Part shown: piece by piece, positions 8,860-17,733 of the stretch
How the letters are laid out: each line of letters begins with the position of its first letter
Position numbering within the stretch: position 1 is the first letter of the stretch
DNA from: Pyruvatibacter sp.
GTDB taxonomy: Bacteria > Pseudomonadota > Alphaproteobacteria > CGMCC-115125
Reading direction: 5' to 3'
Length of the DNA stretch: 64,000 nucleotides
Assembly (NCBI RefSeq): GCF_040219635.1
Contig: NZ_JAVJSC010000003.1
Location: 72,501-136,500 of the forward strand
Notes under the pieces: model-generated
The model's database searches: none
Told to the model about the DNA's origin: nothing
What the model saw: the letters and a program-made list of their open reading frames with translations, nothing else
Translations under genes and position numbers: made by a program

Positions 8860-11121
8860 AATCTTGTTCTCGTGGGCATATGCCAGAAGCTGTGGACGAA
8901 GACTGCGGTCGGGCAACGACAGCCTTTCGGCAAGAAAAGCCTCCAGTTTGGCGGCATCCAGCCCCAGAATCATGGTTTTAACCGGCCCGACAGCGGCGGG
9001 CGGGATGGACAGCGTTCTGAAGCCAAGCCCCACCAGTGCCATCGCCTCAAGAGGTCGCCCTGCCATCTCGCCGCACAGCGACACCGGCACGTTATGAGCC
9101 TCACATTGGGCCACCACATGCTTGAGGAAAGACAACACCGCCGGGCTGAGCAGGTCGTAACGGTCTCCCACCCGCGTATTGCCGCGATCACTGGCGAAAA
9201 AGAACTGCAAAAGGTCGTTGGATCCGATGGAGATGAAGTCCACCAGCGGCAGCAGCGCATCCAGTTGCCAGGCCAGCGACGGCACTTCCAGCATGGACCC
9301 GACCTCAATGCTGGCGGGGCCGGGTTGGTCCAGTTTTCTGAGACGGGCAATTTCCTTGTCCAGCAGCCCGCGCGCCTTTTGAAACTCGGCCACTTCGGCA
9401 ACCATCGGAAACATCAGCCGCAGGTTGCGACCGGCGGCAGCCTGCAACAGTGCCCGCACCTGATAGCGCAGCAGCCCCGGCCTATCGAGCGCAATGCGGA
9501 TTGCCCGCCAGCCCAGGGCCGGGTTTTCCTCCTTGCCGTGCGCCAGATAGGGCAGCACCTTGTCGCCGCCCACATCGAGCGTGCGGAACGTCACCGGCTT
9601 GTTGTCGGCAGCGTCCAGCACCTGCGTGTACAGTGCCCGCTGCTCGGAGAGTCTGGGCATGGCTGAGGCAATGAGAAACTGCAACTCGGTGCGGAACAGG
9701 CCGATGCCGTCCGCGCCCGCTTCATGCAGATGCGGCAGATCGACCATCAGCCCGGCATTGATGGTGAGCGATACATTCTCACCGTCGCGGGTGACGGCGG
9801 GCTTGCCGTGCAGTTTGCGGAACTGTGCCTGACGCCGCGCCCTGAACTTGGCTTTTTCAGAATAGGCCTCGACAATTTCAGGCGACGGCAGCGCATAGAC
9901 ATCGCCGGTATCGCCGTCGGCAATCACCGCATCGCCGGGCACCAGAAAATCGGTGATGCCGGGCACGCGCCCGATCATGGGAATGCCCAGCGCCCGCGCC
10001 ACGATGGAAACATGCGCTGTTGACGACCCCTCCTCCAGCACCAGGCCGCGCAATTTTCCGCTGTCATAGTCCAGCAGTTCCGCAGGCCCCATATTACGCG
10101 CAATCACAATGGCGTCGTCCGGCAGGTCTTCACCCGCGGCGGTAAGCGGCACGCCCGCCAGATGGCTGAGCAGCCGGTTGGCCAGATCATCAAGATCGTG
10201 CAGCCGCTCGCGCAGATACGGGTCTGTCTGGCGCATCAGTCGGGCACGGGTTTCGTTTTGAACCCGCTCTACAGCCGCTTCCGCGGTGAGCCCGCTCTCG
10301 ATTGCCTCGCGCAGCCGGGCCAGCCAGCCCCGGTCATTGGCAAACATGCGGTAGGTTTCAAGAATGTCGCGATGTTCGCCGGCGCTTGAGAACGTTGAGC
10401 CAGACAACAATTCGTCGATGGATGCCCGCAGCCGCACCACGGCATTTTCGATGCGGTCCAGTTCTTCACCCGTATCTTCGGCGATGATGCGCGTAACGTG
10501 AAAGCGGGGCTGGTGCAGCACAGCATGACCCAAAGCGATGCCTTCAGAGATCGCCACCCCGTGATGATGCATCGCCCGATCGGCGACCATTTCAGCCTGA
10601 TGGAGCGCTGCCAGATTGACCAGTTCACCGGATGCCACCATTTCCGACAGCACCATGGCCACTGTTTCCAGCGCCTCGATTTCTTCCAGCTTGTAGGAGC
10701 GGGTTGTGACGTTTTGAACCGCCAGCACACCCAGTACCCGCCCGCCGCGCAACAACGGCACACCCAGAAATGACAGATAGGGGTCTTCGCCGGTTTCAGG
10801 GCGGTAGGCGAAGGCGGGGTGGCTTTGGGCGTGTGACATGGCGAGCGGCCGCGCGGTGTCGGCCACCGTGCCGACCAGACCTTCGCCAAGGTCCAGGAAT
10901 GTATGATGCACAGCTTCCTGCCGCAGACCTTCGGTAGCAAACAGCTCAAGCTGGTTGTCGGGTTGCAGCAGGTAGATCGAGCAGACTTCCGCCACCATGT
11001 TGGACGCGATAAGGCGCACGACAACGGCCAGCCTGTCCTCGGCAGGACCAGACTGCGCCATCACCTCTCGCAGGCGTCTCAACAATGTGCGCGGACCATG
11101 CGCGGTCTCAATCACCGGCAT
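8851..11121 (-). CDS. ptsP: Phosphoenolpyruvate-protein phosphotransferase PtsP (nitrogen PTS enzyme I)
   Basis: PtsP takes phosphate from PEP and passes it to NPr, the first step of the regulatory nitrogen PTS. The 756-residue length and an N-terminal GAF domain (about 15-165) separate it from sugar-type enzyme I. Next come the PEP-utiliser N-domain (about 185-310), the phosphohistidine swivel domain with the active His in SSTAHVSIVAR (H370), and the PEP-binding TIM barrel with GADGIGLFRTELQF and ISIGSNDLLQFF. The GAF domain is the expected site of nitrogen-signal sensing. An AGGAAAT ribosome site precedes the ATG. lysC lies 115 bp upstream on the same strand. Confidence 0.96.
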   Translation of the reverse strand: MPVIETAHGPRTLLRRLREVMAQSGPAEDRLAVVVRLIASNMVAEVCSIYLLQPDNQLELFATEGLRQEAVHHTFLDLGEGLVGTVADTARPLAMSHAQSHPAFAYRPETGEDPYLSFLGVPLLRGGRVLGVLAVQNVTTRSYKLEEIEALETVAMVLSEMVASGELVNLAALHQAEMVADRAMHHHGVAISEGIALGHAVLHQPRFHVTRIIAEDTGEELDRIENAVVRLRASIDELLSGSTFSSAGEHRDILETYRMFANDRGWLARLREAIESGLTAEAAVERVQNETRARLMRQTDPYLRERLHDLDDLANRLLSHLAGVPLTAAGEDLPDDAIVIARNMGPAELLDYDSGKLRGLVLEEGSSTAHVSIVARALGIPMIGRVPGITDFLVPGDAVIADGDTGDVYALPSPEIVEAYSEKAKFRARRQAQFRKLHGKPAVTRDGENVSLTINAGLMVDLPHLHEAGADGIGLFRTELQFLIASAMPRLSEQRALYTQVLDAADNKPVTFRTLDVGGDKVLPYLAHGKEENPALGWRAIRIALDRPGLLRYQVRALLQAAAGRNLRLMFPMVAEVAEFQKARGLLDKEIARLRKLDQPGPASIEVGSMLEVPSLAWQLDALLPLVDFISIGSNDLLQFFFASDRGNTRVGDRYDLLSPAVLSFLKHVVAQCEAHNVPVSLCGEMAGRPLEAMALVGLGFRTLSIPPAAVGPVKTMILGLDAAKLEAFLAERLSLPDRSLRPQLLAYAHENKIPL

Positions 11122-11236
11122 TCATTTCCTTTTTCAAAGCAGGCCTTTGACCATGGCAGTCCAGCCTACAGCATTTCAGTTTTCACCAGGCATCGTGATG
11201 GCCCGGTTCGGCGTCGCGTGCGCATCTGCTGATGCG

Positions 11237-12511
11237 TCAGGCGGCGGTATCGCCATCCAGCCCATAGGCTGTGTGCAGCGCGCGCACGGCAAGCTCGGTG
11301 TATTCAGCGTCTATCAATACGCTGACCTTGATTTCCGACGTGGAAATCACGTGCAGGTTGATGCCGCGATCCGCCAGCGCATGGAACATTTTTTGTGCCA
11401 CACCCGTGTGACTGCGCATCCCGACGCCGATCACGGAAATCTTGGCCACGTCGCCATCGGCTATCAGTTGCTGATACCCGATGTCAGCACTTGCGGCTTC
11501 CACCACAGCGCGCGCCTTATCCAGCTCGGCGTGGCTGACGGTGAATGTCAGATCCGTCATCGCATCTCCTTCGGAGACGTTCTGAACGATCATGTCCACA
11601 TTGATACCAGCTTCTGCCAGCGGCCCGAAAATGGCCGCTGCGATGCCCGGTTTGTCAGCCACCTTGACGAGCGTAATCTTGGCTTCGTCGCGCGAATAGG
11701 CGATGCCGGTGACAAGTTCCTGTTCCACAATTTCCTCCTCGTCGCAGACGAGCGTTCCCGGCAACCCGGTGTTTGTCCGGCTCGCCGCCACAAGGGCTGC
11801 GTCATCCGGATCGTCAAAGGAAGACCGCACCAGCGTGCGGACCTGATGTACCATGGCCAGACCAACTGAGCGCGTCTGCAATACCTTTGCGCCCTGGCTC
11901 GCCATTTCCAGCATTTCTTCGTACGTGACTTTTTCAAGTTTGCGCGCCCGCGGCGTCATCCGCGGGTCGGTCGTGTAAACGCCGTCCACATCCGTATAGA
12001 TATCGCACCTGTCTGCGCCCAGCGCTGCGGCAAGCGCTACCGCACTGGTGTCGGACCCGCCCCGACCCAGGGTCGCAATACGGTTGTTATCGGCCAGCCC
12101 CTGAAAGCCTGCCACAACAGCCACGCGGCCTTCGGCAAACGCCTTCTCAAGCGCATCCGTCTCAATTTTCTCGATACGCGCTGCTCCATGCACATTTGAT
12201 GTGCGGATGGGTATCTGCCAGCCGAGCCACGAGCGGGCAGGCACACCCATTTCGCTCAGTGCAATCGCCAGCAGACCAGACGTAATCTGCTCGCCTGCCG
12301 ATACTACTGCATCATATTCGCGCGCATCATGCAGGCGCGATGCGTCCTTGCACCACGCCACAAGCTGGTTCGTCGTGCCTGCCATGGCTGACACAACAAC
12401 GGCTACTTCGTGGCCGGCATCCACTTCACGTTTGACGTGGCGGGCGACCACGCGAATGCGCTCGATGTCTGCCACCGAGGTTCCGCCAAACTTGAGCACC
12501 AGTCGCGCCAT
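11237..12511 (-). CDS. lysC: Aspartate kinase
   Basis: LysC phosphorylates L-aspartate with ATP, the entry step to lysine, threonine, methionine and diaminopimelate. The protein starts with the amino-acid kinase motif KFGGTSVA, has GRGGSDTSAVALAAALGA and the DVDGVYTTDPR substrate-binding segment, and ends with two ACT domains (about 270-410) that normally bind Lys/Thr for feedback inhibition. I chose the ATG at 12511 (MARLVLKFGG, 424 aa); an in-frame GTG at 12526 would add five residues. No strong ribosome site is visible for either. The gene is divergent from ubiG. Confidence 0.95.
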   Translation of the reverse strand: MARLVLKFGGTSVADIERIRVVARHVKREVDAGHEVAVVVSAMAGTTNQLVAWCKDASRLHDAREYDAVVSAGEQITSGLLAIALSEMGVPARSWLGWQIPIRTSNVHGAARIEKIETDALEKAFAEGRVAVVAGFQGLADNNRIATLGRGGSDTSAVALAAALGADRCDIYTDVDGVYTTDPRMTPRARKLEKVTYEEMLEMASQGAKVLQTRSVGLAMVHQVRTLVRSSFDDPDDAALVAASRTNTGLPGTLVCDEEEIVEQELVTGIAYSRDEAKITLVKVADKPGIAAAIFGPLAEAGINVDMIVQNVSEGDAMTDLTFTVSHAELDKARAVVEAASADIGYQQLIADGDVAKISVIGVGMRSHTGVAQKMFHALADRGINLHVISTSEIKVSVLIDAEYTELAVRALHTAYGLDGDTAA

Positions 12512-12761
12512 GTCACTTTCAGACACACGTCACAGCGGCACCACCTATCGCAATACCTGTCGCAATAAGTGGACCGCGGCACAAAGTGCGCCATATCCTT
12601 GTCCGTCAATCGTGTTAGATGCGGGCCGCGAAGCGTCACACCTTCGCTGAACGCGGCGTACACATACAGTCAGTGCCGCGCCCCTGCAACCACGCCGCGT
12701 ATGGTTAACATGGCTCATTAATGCCTGCCCGTTAAAGCCTATCTGCTAAGGATATCCTCGC

Positions 12762-13535
12762 ATGAGTGCCTCCCTCCACCCGGACCCTGAGCATCGAGCA
12801 CCCACAACCGTGGATGCACAGGAAATAGCCAAGTTTTCGGCAATGGCCGCTGAATGGTGGGATCCGCACGGCAAGTTCCGCCCGCTGCACAAGTTCAATC
12901 CGGTGCGGCTGGGCTTCATTCGCGAGCACGTAACTGCACATTTTGGCCGCCCGGCGACCGGTGACAAACCCCTTGAGGGCCTCAAACTTCTGGATATCGG
13001 CTGCGGCGGCGGGCTTTTGTCAGAGCCCATGACACGGCTCGGCGCACAGGTAACCGGCGCTGATGCCGGCGAGAAAAACATCAAGACAGCCAGCGTGCAC
13101 GCCGCCGAGCAGGGCCTCCAAATCGATTATCGCGCCACCACCGCCGAAGCACTGGCGCAAAGTGGCGAGCAGTTTGACGTCATTCTCAACATGGAAGTGA
13201 TTGAGCATGTCGCCGATACCGCTGCATTCATGAAAGCCTGCGGTGAGTGCCTAAAGCCCGGCGGCCTGATGATTGTCGCCACCCTCAACCGCACGGCGCG
13301 GGCCTTTGCATTGGCGATTGTCGGGGCTGAATATGTGCTGGGCTGGCTGCCACGCGGCACCCATGAGTGGTCCAAGTTCATAACGCCTGACGAAATGCGC
13401 TGCATGATGAGCGATGCTGCCCTGACCCCCGGCCCGCTCACCGGCGTGTCGTATAATCCGCTAGCGGACAGATGGTCGATCTCGCAAGATGCTGCGGTCA
13501 ACTACATGATGACGGCAACAAAGCCCGCCACCTGA
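12762..13535 (+). CDS. ubiG: Ubiquinone biosynthesis O-methyltransferase UbiG
   Basis: UbiG methylates both ring hydroxyls during ubiquinone synthesis, using SAM. The 257-residue protein shows the UbiG-specific N-terminus (EIAKFSAMAAEWWDPHGKFRPLHKFNPVRL), SAM motif I LLDIGCGGGLLSEP, and ILNMEVIEHV. The C-terminal segment PRGTHEWSKFITP is also typical of the family. AAGGA lies 10 bases before the ATG. The last codons and the stop lie inside a 14-bp tandem repeat. Confidence 0.96.
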   Translation: MSASLHPDPEHRAPTTVDAQEIAKFSAMAAEWWDPHGKFRPLHKFNPVRLGFIREHVTAHFGRPATGDKPLEGLKLLDIGCGGGLLSEPMTRLGAQVTGADAGEKNIKTASVHAAEQGLQIDYRATTAEALAQSGEQFDVILNMEVIEHVADTAAFMKACGECLKPGGLMIVATLNRTARAFALAIVGAEYVLGWLPRGTHEWSKFITPDEMRCMMSDAALTPGPLTGVSYNPLADRWSISQDAAVNYMMTATKPAT

Positions 13536-13594
13536 AGCCTGCCACCTGAAGCCCGCCACCTGAAGCCCGCCCCCCCCCTGAAGCCCGCCCTGTG
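13521..13594. repeat. 14-bp tandem repeats across the ubiG stop codon
   Basis: Units AAGCC(C/T)GCCACCTG occur at 13521-13534, 13535-13548 and 13549-13562. A fourth copy, 13563-13580, is expanded by a run of nine C. A fifth, 13581-13594, is degenerate. The ubiG TGA (13533-13535) spans the first unit boundary, so the array is mostly in the short gap before the converging DUF1178 gene. Confidence 0.9.
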
Positions 13595-13609
13595 AAGCCA
13601 CGCCTGAGC

Positions 13610-14041
13610 CTAATGCTGCTTGCGGCGCTTGCCGGGAATGGGTGCCACGGCCACACCCTCTTCAATCAGGTCGCGGGCCTCTTCCAGTGTTGCCTCGCCA
13701 TAAATCTCACGCATCTCGCTTTCCTTGTTGTGGATCGCGCGCGCCTCAGCGGCAAAATTGTCGCCCACATACTCGGCATTCGCTTCCACGTGGCTGCGAA
13801 CCTTGTCCATGAAGGCTGCAAGTTCACGAGCAGCCTTGAGCGCCTCCCCGCCGTCACCGGCAGGAACCGTGTTGCCCTTGCGGCTGATTGCCGGAGCCAT
13901 CAGTGATTTTTCGACCTTCGATGTTCCGCATACAACGCACTCAAGCTGGCCCGCCGCGCGCTGGGTGTCATAGGCATCGCCGGACGCAAACCAGGCGTCA
14001 AACGCATGTCCCCTGGCACAGGTGAGATTGAAACGGATCAT
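13610..14041 (-). CDS. DUF1178 family protein
   Basis: This 143-residue alphaproteobacterial family protein starts MIRFNLTCARGHAFDAWF and has a likely zinc ribbon: a Cys near residue 8 followed by CVVCG around residues 35-39. The Gly/Lys-rich middle and helical C-terminus (FMDKVRSHVEANAEYVGDNFAAEARAIH) are typical of the family. Function is unknown. The gene is three bases downstream of the nitrilase-family gene, so the two are almost certainly cotranscribed with grxC. Confidence 0.88.
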   Translation of the reverse strand: MIRFNLTCARGHAFDAWFASGDAYDTQRAAGQLECVVCGTSKVEKSLMAPAISRKGNTVPAGDGGEALKAARELAAFMDKVRSHVEANAEYVGDNFAAEARAIHNKESEMREIYGEATLEEARDLIEEGVAVAPIPGKRRKQH

Positions 14042-14044
14042 GAC

Positions 14045-14896
14045 TTAAGATGTGGCGCGTCGCGTGACGTCTGGCAAGCTAAACTGCCGGTCATGCTCAA
14101 GGGAGGGAATGCGCCCGCGTGCCTGCGCAACTTTGGCGGGGTCTATATCAGCGGCCACAAAGCCGGTTTGCGTCCCGCCATCCGCCAGCACCTGCCCCCA
14201 CGGGTCCACAATCAGGCTGTGCCCGAATGTCTTGCGCCCGTTTTCGTGGGTGCCGGACTGCGCGGCTGCAAACACGAAACATCCCGTTTCAATGGCGCGT
14301 GCGCGCAACAGCACATGCCAGTGCGCCTCGCCCGTGACCTGCGTAAACGCCGACGGCACGGTGAGATAGTCAGCCCCCGCCTGCGCCAGCGCCCGATACA
14401 ATGCAGGGAACCGCAGATCGTAGCAGACACTCAGCCCGACGCGCCCAAACGGCGTTGGCACAACCACCGCTTCATCGCCGGGCCGATAGTTTTTTGATTC
14501 GTGATAGGTCTCGCCATCGGGCAGCGACACATCGAACATGTGAATCTTGTCGTAGCGCCCATGCACGCGCCCGTCCGGCCCCATCAAGAACGAGCGATTG
14601 GCCACCTTGTCGGCAGCCACCTTGATGGCCAGGGACCCGACACCGATCCAGATGCCCAGGTCAGCCGCCAGCGCGGCAAGCTGTGACACTGCCGGTGTTT
14701 CGCCTTCTGCACGCACGGCGGCAAACAAGTTTTTGCCACCGGCTTCCATCAGCAATGTGTTTTCCGGTGTGAAAACAAACTTTACGCCGTCAGATGCCGC
14801 ATCGCGGATAAAGTCAGACGCTGCTTCAATATTGGTTTGCGGGTCACGCCCGGAGCACAACGTGACGCACGCAGCGCGGAACGGCACACTGGCCAT
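14045..14896 (-). CDS. Carbon-nitrogen hydrolase (nitrilase superfamily, Nit1-like)
   Basis: The 283-residue enzyme carries the Glu-Lys-Cys catalytic triad of the nitrilase superfamily: E45 in FTPEN, K117 in YDKIHMFDV, C158 in SVCYDLRFP. The overall pattern, especially YDKIHMFDV and YDLRFPALYRAL, matches the Nit1/Nit2 branch, whose members include deaminated-glutathione amidase. A glutaredoxin gene lies directly upstream, which suits a role in thiol repair, but the substrate is inferred only. I start at ATG 14896; a TTG at 14911 would add five residues and nearly touch the grxC stop. Confidence 0.88.
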   Translation of the reverse strand: MASVPFRAACVTLCSGRDPQTNIEAASDFIRDAASDGVKFVFTPENTLLMEAGGKNLFAAVRAEGETPAVSQLAALAADLGIWIGVGSLAIKVAADKVANRSFLMGPDGRVHGRYDKIHMFDVSLPDGETYHESKNYRPGDEAVVVPTPFGRVGLSVCYDLRFPALYRALAQAGADYLTVPSAFTQVTGEAHWHVLLRARAIETGCFVFAAAQSGTHENGRKTFGHSLIVDPWGQVLADGGTQTGFVAADIDPAKVAQARGRIPSLEHDRQFSLPDVTRRATS

Positions 14897-14916
14897 GTGC
14901 GTCGCGACCAAGGTCG

Positions 14917-15171
14917 TCAGCCCGCCAGCATCGGATCAAGGCCGCCTTTTGCGTCAAGCGCAAACAGATCATCGCAGCCCCCCACATGGGTGTCGCCGAC
15001 AAACACCTGCGGCACGCTGGTGCGGCCCGTGAGATCAATCATCTTGTCGCGGGCGCCCGGTGTAGCCATCACGTCAATCTCTTCATACGCCACCCCCTTG
15101 TCGCGCAGCAGGCCTTTGGCCCGGTGGCAATAGGGACATATCTGCGTGGTGTAGATTTTGACTTTGCTCAT
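14917..15171 (-). CDS. grxC: Glutaredoxin 3
   Basis: The 84-residue dithiol glutaredoxin has the CPYC redox site (C12, C15) near the N-terminus, the cis-proline segment TSVPQVFVG and the glutathione-binding GGCDDL motif. It reduces disulfides and mixed glutathione disulfides in the cytoplasm. It lies between comF and the nitrilase-family gene on the same strand. Confidence 0.95.
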   Translation of the reverse strand: MSKVKIYTTQICPYCHRAKGLLRDKGVAYEEIDVMATPGARDKMIDLTGRTSVPQVFVGDTHVGGCDDLFALDAKGGLDPMLAG

Positions 15172-15217
15172 GATGTCACCCGGTTACAGCGCTGTTTGGA
15201 ATAGCTCTTGTTTACCA

Positions 15218-15997
15218 TCATATGGTGGCGTCCAGTGCCGCGACAACCCGTGCCGCCGTCAGAACATCCACCCGCGCCGCACCGGCCCGCTTTAAAACGA
15301 CCGCGCACGCCTCAACCGTGGCACCGGATGTCAGCACATCGTCAATCACCACAATGTGACGCCCTGCAACGTCGGGCGCATTTTGCCGGAGCCTGAACGC
15401 CCCACGCACATTGCGCCGCCGCCCGGCCCTGCTCAGCCCCACCTGACTTTGCGTCGGACGAACCCGCTCCAGCAGATCAGGCTCGCTGGTGACACCCGTC
15501 ACCTCGCCAAGCACCCGCGCCAGCAACGCCGCCTGATTGAACCGCCGCGCAAACATGCGCCGCCGATGCAGCGGCACCGGCACAATCATGTCCGCGCCCG
15601 CCAGCAGATCGCGCCCGGCCACCGCCATCAGCCGGGCCAGCAACGGCGCCAGGTCCATTCGGTCGCTGTATTTGAGCTGATGCACCAGCCGCCGTGCCAT
15701 GCCATCATACAGCAGGGCCGCCCGCGCCCGGTCATAGACCGGAGGACGCGCCGCTGCCGCTGCACTGATGGCCCCTACCCCCAGATCCGTTTCAAACGGC
15801 ACGCCGGACACGTCACACAGGGGTGCTGTAATAAACGTGAGCTGCGACCATGCTGCGGGCGCAAGCGTGCCCGGTACACTCACCCGCTCGCCGGTCAACG
15901 GACACACCGGCGGCAGCGCAACGGCAATGAGTCCCCGCCCCATGACCCTGCCGGCAGAAAAAATGCTTCGGCCCAGTCGCGCCATGCCTTTGTCCAT
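15218..15997 (-). CDS. ComF family phosphoribosyltransferase-like protein
   Basis: The 259-residue protein has the type I phosphoribosyltransferase loop VVIDDVLTSGATVEACA and the ComF pattern VPLHRRRMFARRFNQAALLA. ComF proteins take part in DNA uptake in naturally competent bacteria; in most proteobacteria the role is unclear. The N-terminal double zinc-finger region seems degraded: PVCPLTGERV and PLCDVSGVPF each keep only one Cys where the family usually has CxxC. It is upstream of grxC with a 46-bp gap and divergent from the methyltransferase gene. Confidence 0.85.
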   Translation of the reverse strand: MDKGMARLGRSIFSAGRVMGRGLIAVALPPVCPLTGERVSVPGTLAPAAWSQLTFITAPLCDVSGVPFETDLGVGAISAAAAARPPVYDRARAALLYDGMARRLVHQLKYSDRMDLAPLLARLMAVAGRDLLAGADMIVPVPLHRRRMFARRFNQAALLARVLGEVTGVTSEPDLLERVRPTQSQVGLSRAGRRRNVRGAFRLRQNAPDVAGRHIVVIDDVLTSGATVEACAVVLKRAGAARVDVLTAARVVAALDATI

Positions 15998-16054
15998 CTG
16001 TCCAGACTAAGCTATGTGCTCAGGCAACACATCCGCCAATGAGCATTCCATACC

Positions 16055-16966
16055 GTGACCCCACCCGACCCGCAGGCCCCGTTCGACACTGCTTTGATCC
16101 GTCACCGGCGATCACGCGCGGCGAACGCTTATGGCGGATTCAATTTCCTCAAAAAGCTGGCCGCTGAGCAAATGGCCGAGCGGTTGCTGGATGCCAATCG
16201 CAGTTTTGACACCGGCCTGGACATCGGTTGCCATCACGGCGAGGTGCGCGCACCGCTGATGGCCACAGGTCGCATCACCCACCTCGTTCACGCAGATAGC
16301 AGCGCGCACATGGCAGCACACGCACCTGCCCCCACACTGGTGATGGATGAAGAACGGCTGGCGGTTGGTGACGAGCGGGTTGATTTCATTTCCAGCGCCC
16401 TTGCGCTTCACCGGGTCAACGATCTGCCCGGCGCGCTCATTCAGATACGCCGTGCACTCAAGCCGGACGGGTTGTTTTTGGGTGCGGTGCTGGGCGGCGA
16501 AACCCTCAACGAACTGCGCACAGCCTTTGCCGAGGCGGAAGCGGAAATCGACGGCGGCATCAGCCCCCGCGTCTCACCGTTTGCAGATGTGCGCGACATC
16601 GGCAGCCTCATGCAGCGCGCAGGCTTTGCCCTGCCGGTGATTGATGCCGACACCCACACCGTTACCTACGCCACGCCTTTTGCCCTGTTCAAAGACCTGC
16701 GCGGCATGGGCGAAACAAACGCTCTCAACAGCCGGCGCAAACAGCCTCTCAAGCGCGCAACGCTGATGCGCATGGCGGAGATTTACGCACAGCGCTATGC
16801 CACCCCTGAGGGCCGTGTCAGCGCAACATTTCAGATTATCTATCTGGCCGGGTGGCGGCCCCATGAGAGCCAGCAAAAGCCGTTGCGCCCCGGCAGCGCG
16901 CAGCAGCGCCTTGCAGATGCGCTGAAAACGCAAGAAATCAGCACCGGCGAGAAACCGGAACGCTAG
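16055..16966 (+). CDS. SAM-dependent methyltransferase-fold protein, NDUFAF5/BioC-like
   Basis: The 303-residue protein begins at a GTG. It has a class I methyltransferase fold with LDIGCHHGEVRAPL as motif I and VDFISSALALHRVNDLPGALIQIRRALKPDGLFLGAVLGG after it. The C-terminal SRRKQPLKRATLMRMAEIYAQRYATPEGRVSATFQIIYLAGW matches the NDUFAF5 family. The mitochondrial member hydroxylates an arginine of a complex I subunit during assembly. Bacterial homologues sit in this branch but are less studied, so the exact reaction is inference. It is divergent from comF. Confidence 0.75.
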   Translation: MTPPDPQAPFDTALIRHRRSRAANAYGGFNFLKKLAAEQMAERLLDANRSFDTGLDIGCHHGEVRAPLMATGRITHLVHADSSAHMAAHAPAPTLVMDEERLAVGDERVDFISSALALHRVNDLPGALIQIRRALKPDGLFLGAVLGGETLNELRTAFAEAEAEIDGGISPRVSPFADVRDIGSLMQRAGFALPVIDADTHTVTYATPFALFKDLRGMGETNALNSRRKQPLKRATLMRMAEIYAQRYATPEGRVSATFQIIYLAGWRPHESQQKPLRPGSAQQRLADALKTQEISTGEKPER

Positions 16967-16972
16967 CGCGGC

Positions 16973-17140
16973 CTAGTTGAAGCCGTCGCCCGCAGTTGTG
17001 AACAGGCCAGCCACGTCCACACCCAGTGCATTGACCGAGACAATCATGGCCACCGCAATGCCGCCGGCTATCAGGGCATATTCAATAGCTGTTGCGCCGT
17101 TTTCATCGCGCCAGAAATCTTTCAGGAAAGCCCGTGTCAT
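16973..17140 (-). CDS. Flp/Fap family type IVb pilin
   Basis: This 55-codon gene has ATG at 17140 and TAG at 16973, with GAGGA nine bases before the start. The protein runs MTRAFLKDFWRDENG, then ATAIEYALIAGG and a hydrophobic helix. This is the class IVb prepilin pattern: a short basic leader ending in Gly15, cleavage before Ala, a Glu at position +5 of the mature form, and a hydrophobic N-terminal stretch. Flp pilins polymerise into tight-adherence pili. No cpa/tad assembly genes are in the window, so it depends on genes elsewhere. It starts 12 bp after mutT on the same strand. Confidence 0.85.
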   Translation of the reverse strand: MTRAFLKDFWRDENGATAIEYALIAGGIAVAMIVSVNALGVDVAGLFTTAGDGFN

Positions 17141-17152
17141 CGCGTCAGTTCC

Positions 17153-17575
17153 TCAGCCCAAAAAGTCGCGTATCAGGGCCACCAGCGGCACATCCGCAGG
17201 TGGCATATCGTAGTCGCGCATTCTGACCGGCCTGACCCACTCAAGCGCTGAATGTTCCAGCGCGCGAACCGTGCCTGACCAGCGGCGGCACACATAAAGC
17301 GGCATCAGCAAATGCCAGTCTTCTTTTTCCGGCGCGTCAGCCGGGTAGGTGTGACTGGCAAACGTCAAAGGCGCCAGGCACGCCGCCGTTACATCAATAT
17401 CCAGCTCTTCCTTCAACTCACGGATGAGCGTCACTTCCGGCGTTTCTCCCGCTTCAACCTTGCCGCCGGGAAACTCCCAGAGCCCCGCCATTGCCTTGGT
17501 CTGCGGGCGTTTGGCAAGAAGCACACGCCCTTCAACGTCAACAAGGGCACAGGCGGCAACCAGAACAATCCGCAT
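17153..17575 (-). CDS. mutT: NUDIX hydrolase, MutT-like (8-oxo-dGTP diphosphatase)
   Basis: The 140-residue protein has the Nudix box GGKVEAGETPEVTLIRELKEEL with all metal-binding Glu residues; the usual Gly near the box end is Asp (EELDID). MutT cleans 8-oxo-dGTP from the nucleotide pool. The flanking RPQTKAMAGLWEFPGGK fits the MutT subgroup well. I use ATG 17575 (MRIVLVAA); a TTG four codons upstream is possible. It follows argJ and precedes the Flp pilin gene. Confidence 0.9.
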   Translation of the reverse strand: MRIVLVAACALVDVEGRVLLAKRPQTKAMAGLWEFPGGKVEAGETPEVTLIRELKEELDIDVTAACLAPLTFASHTYPADAPEKEDWHLLMPLYVCRRWSGTVRALEHSALEWVRPVRMRDYDMPPADVPLVALIRDFLG

Positions 17576-17733
17576 GGGACACACCAATCAGATTTGAAAT
17601 AAGTCTCGCATCACGCCCGTTAAGAAGACATGACGCCAATACTCCACACCCACACAAGGCCGGTCACAACCGGCTGGCAGCGTTAACAAAACATGACCCG
17701 CGATAGCGCGCCGGGCAAAAGTGGGCGTGCGTG

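Noticed and set aside
12700..12740. CtrA-type sites (TTAA-N7-TTAA) before ubiG
   Set aside because: Three TTAA tetramers occur, but the spacings are 9 and 10, not 7.
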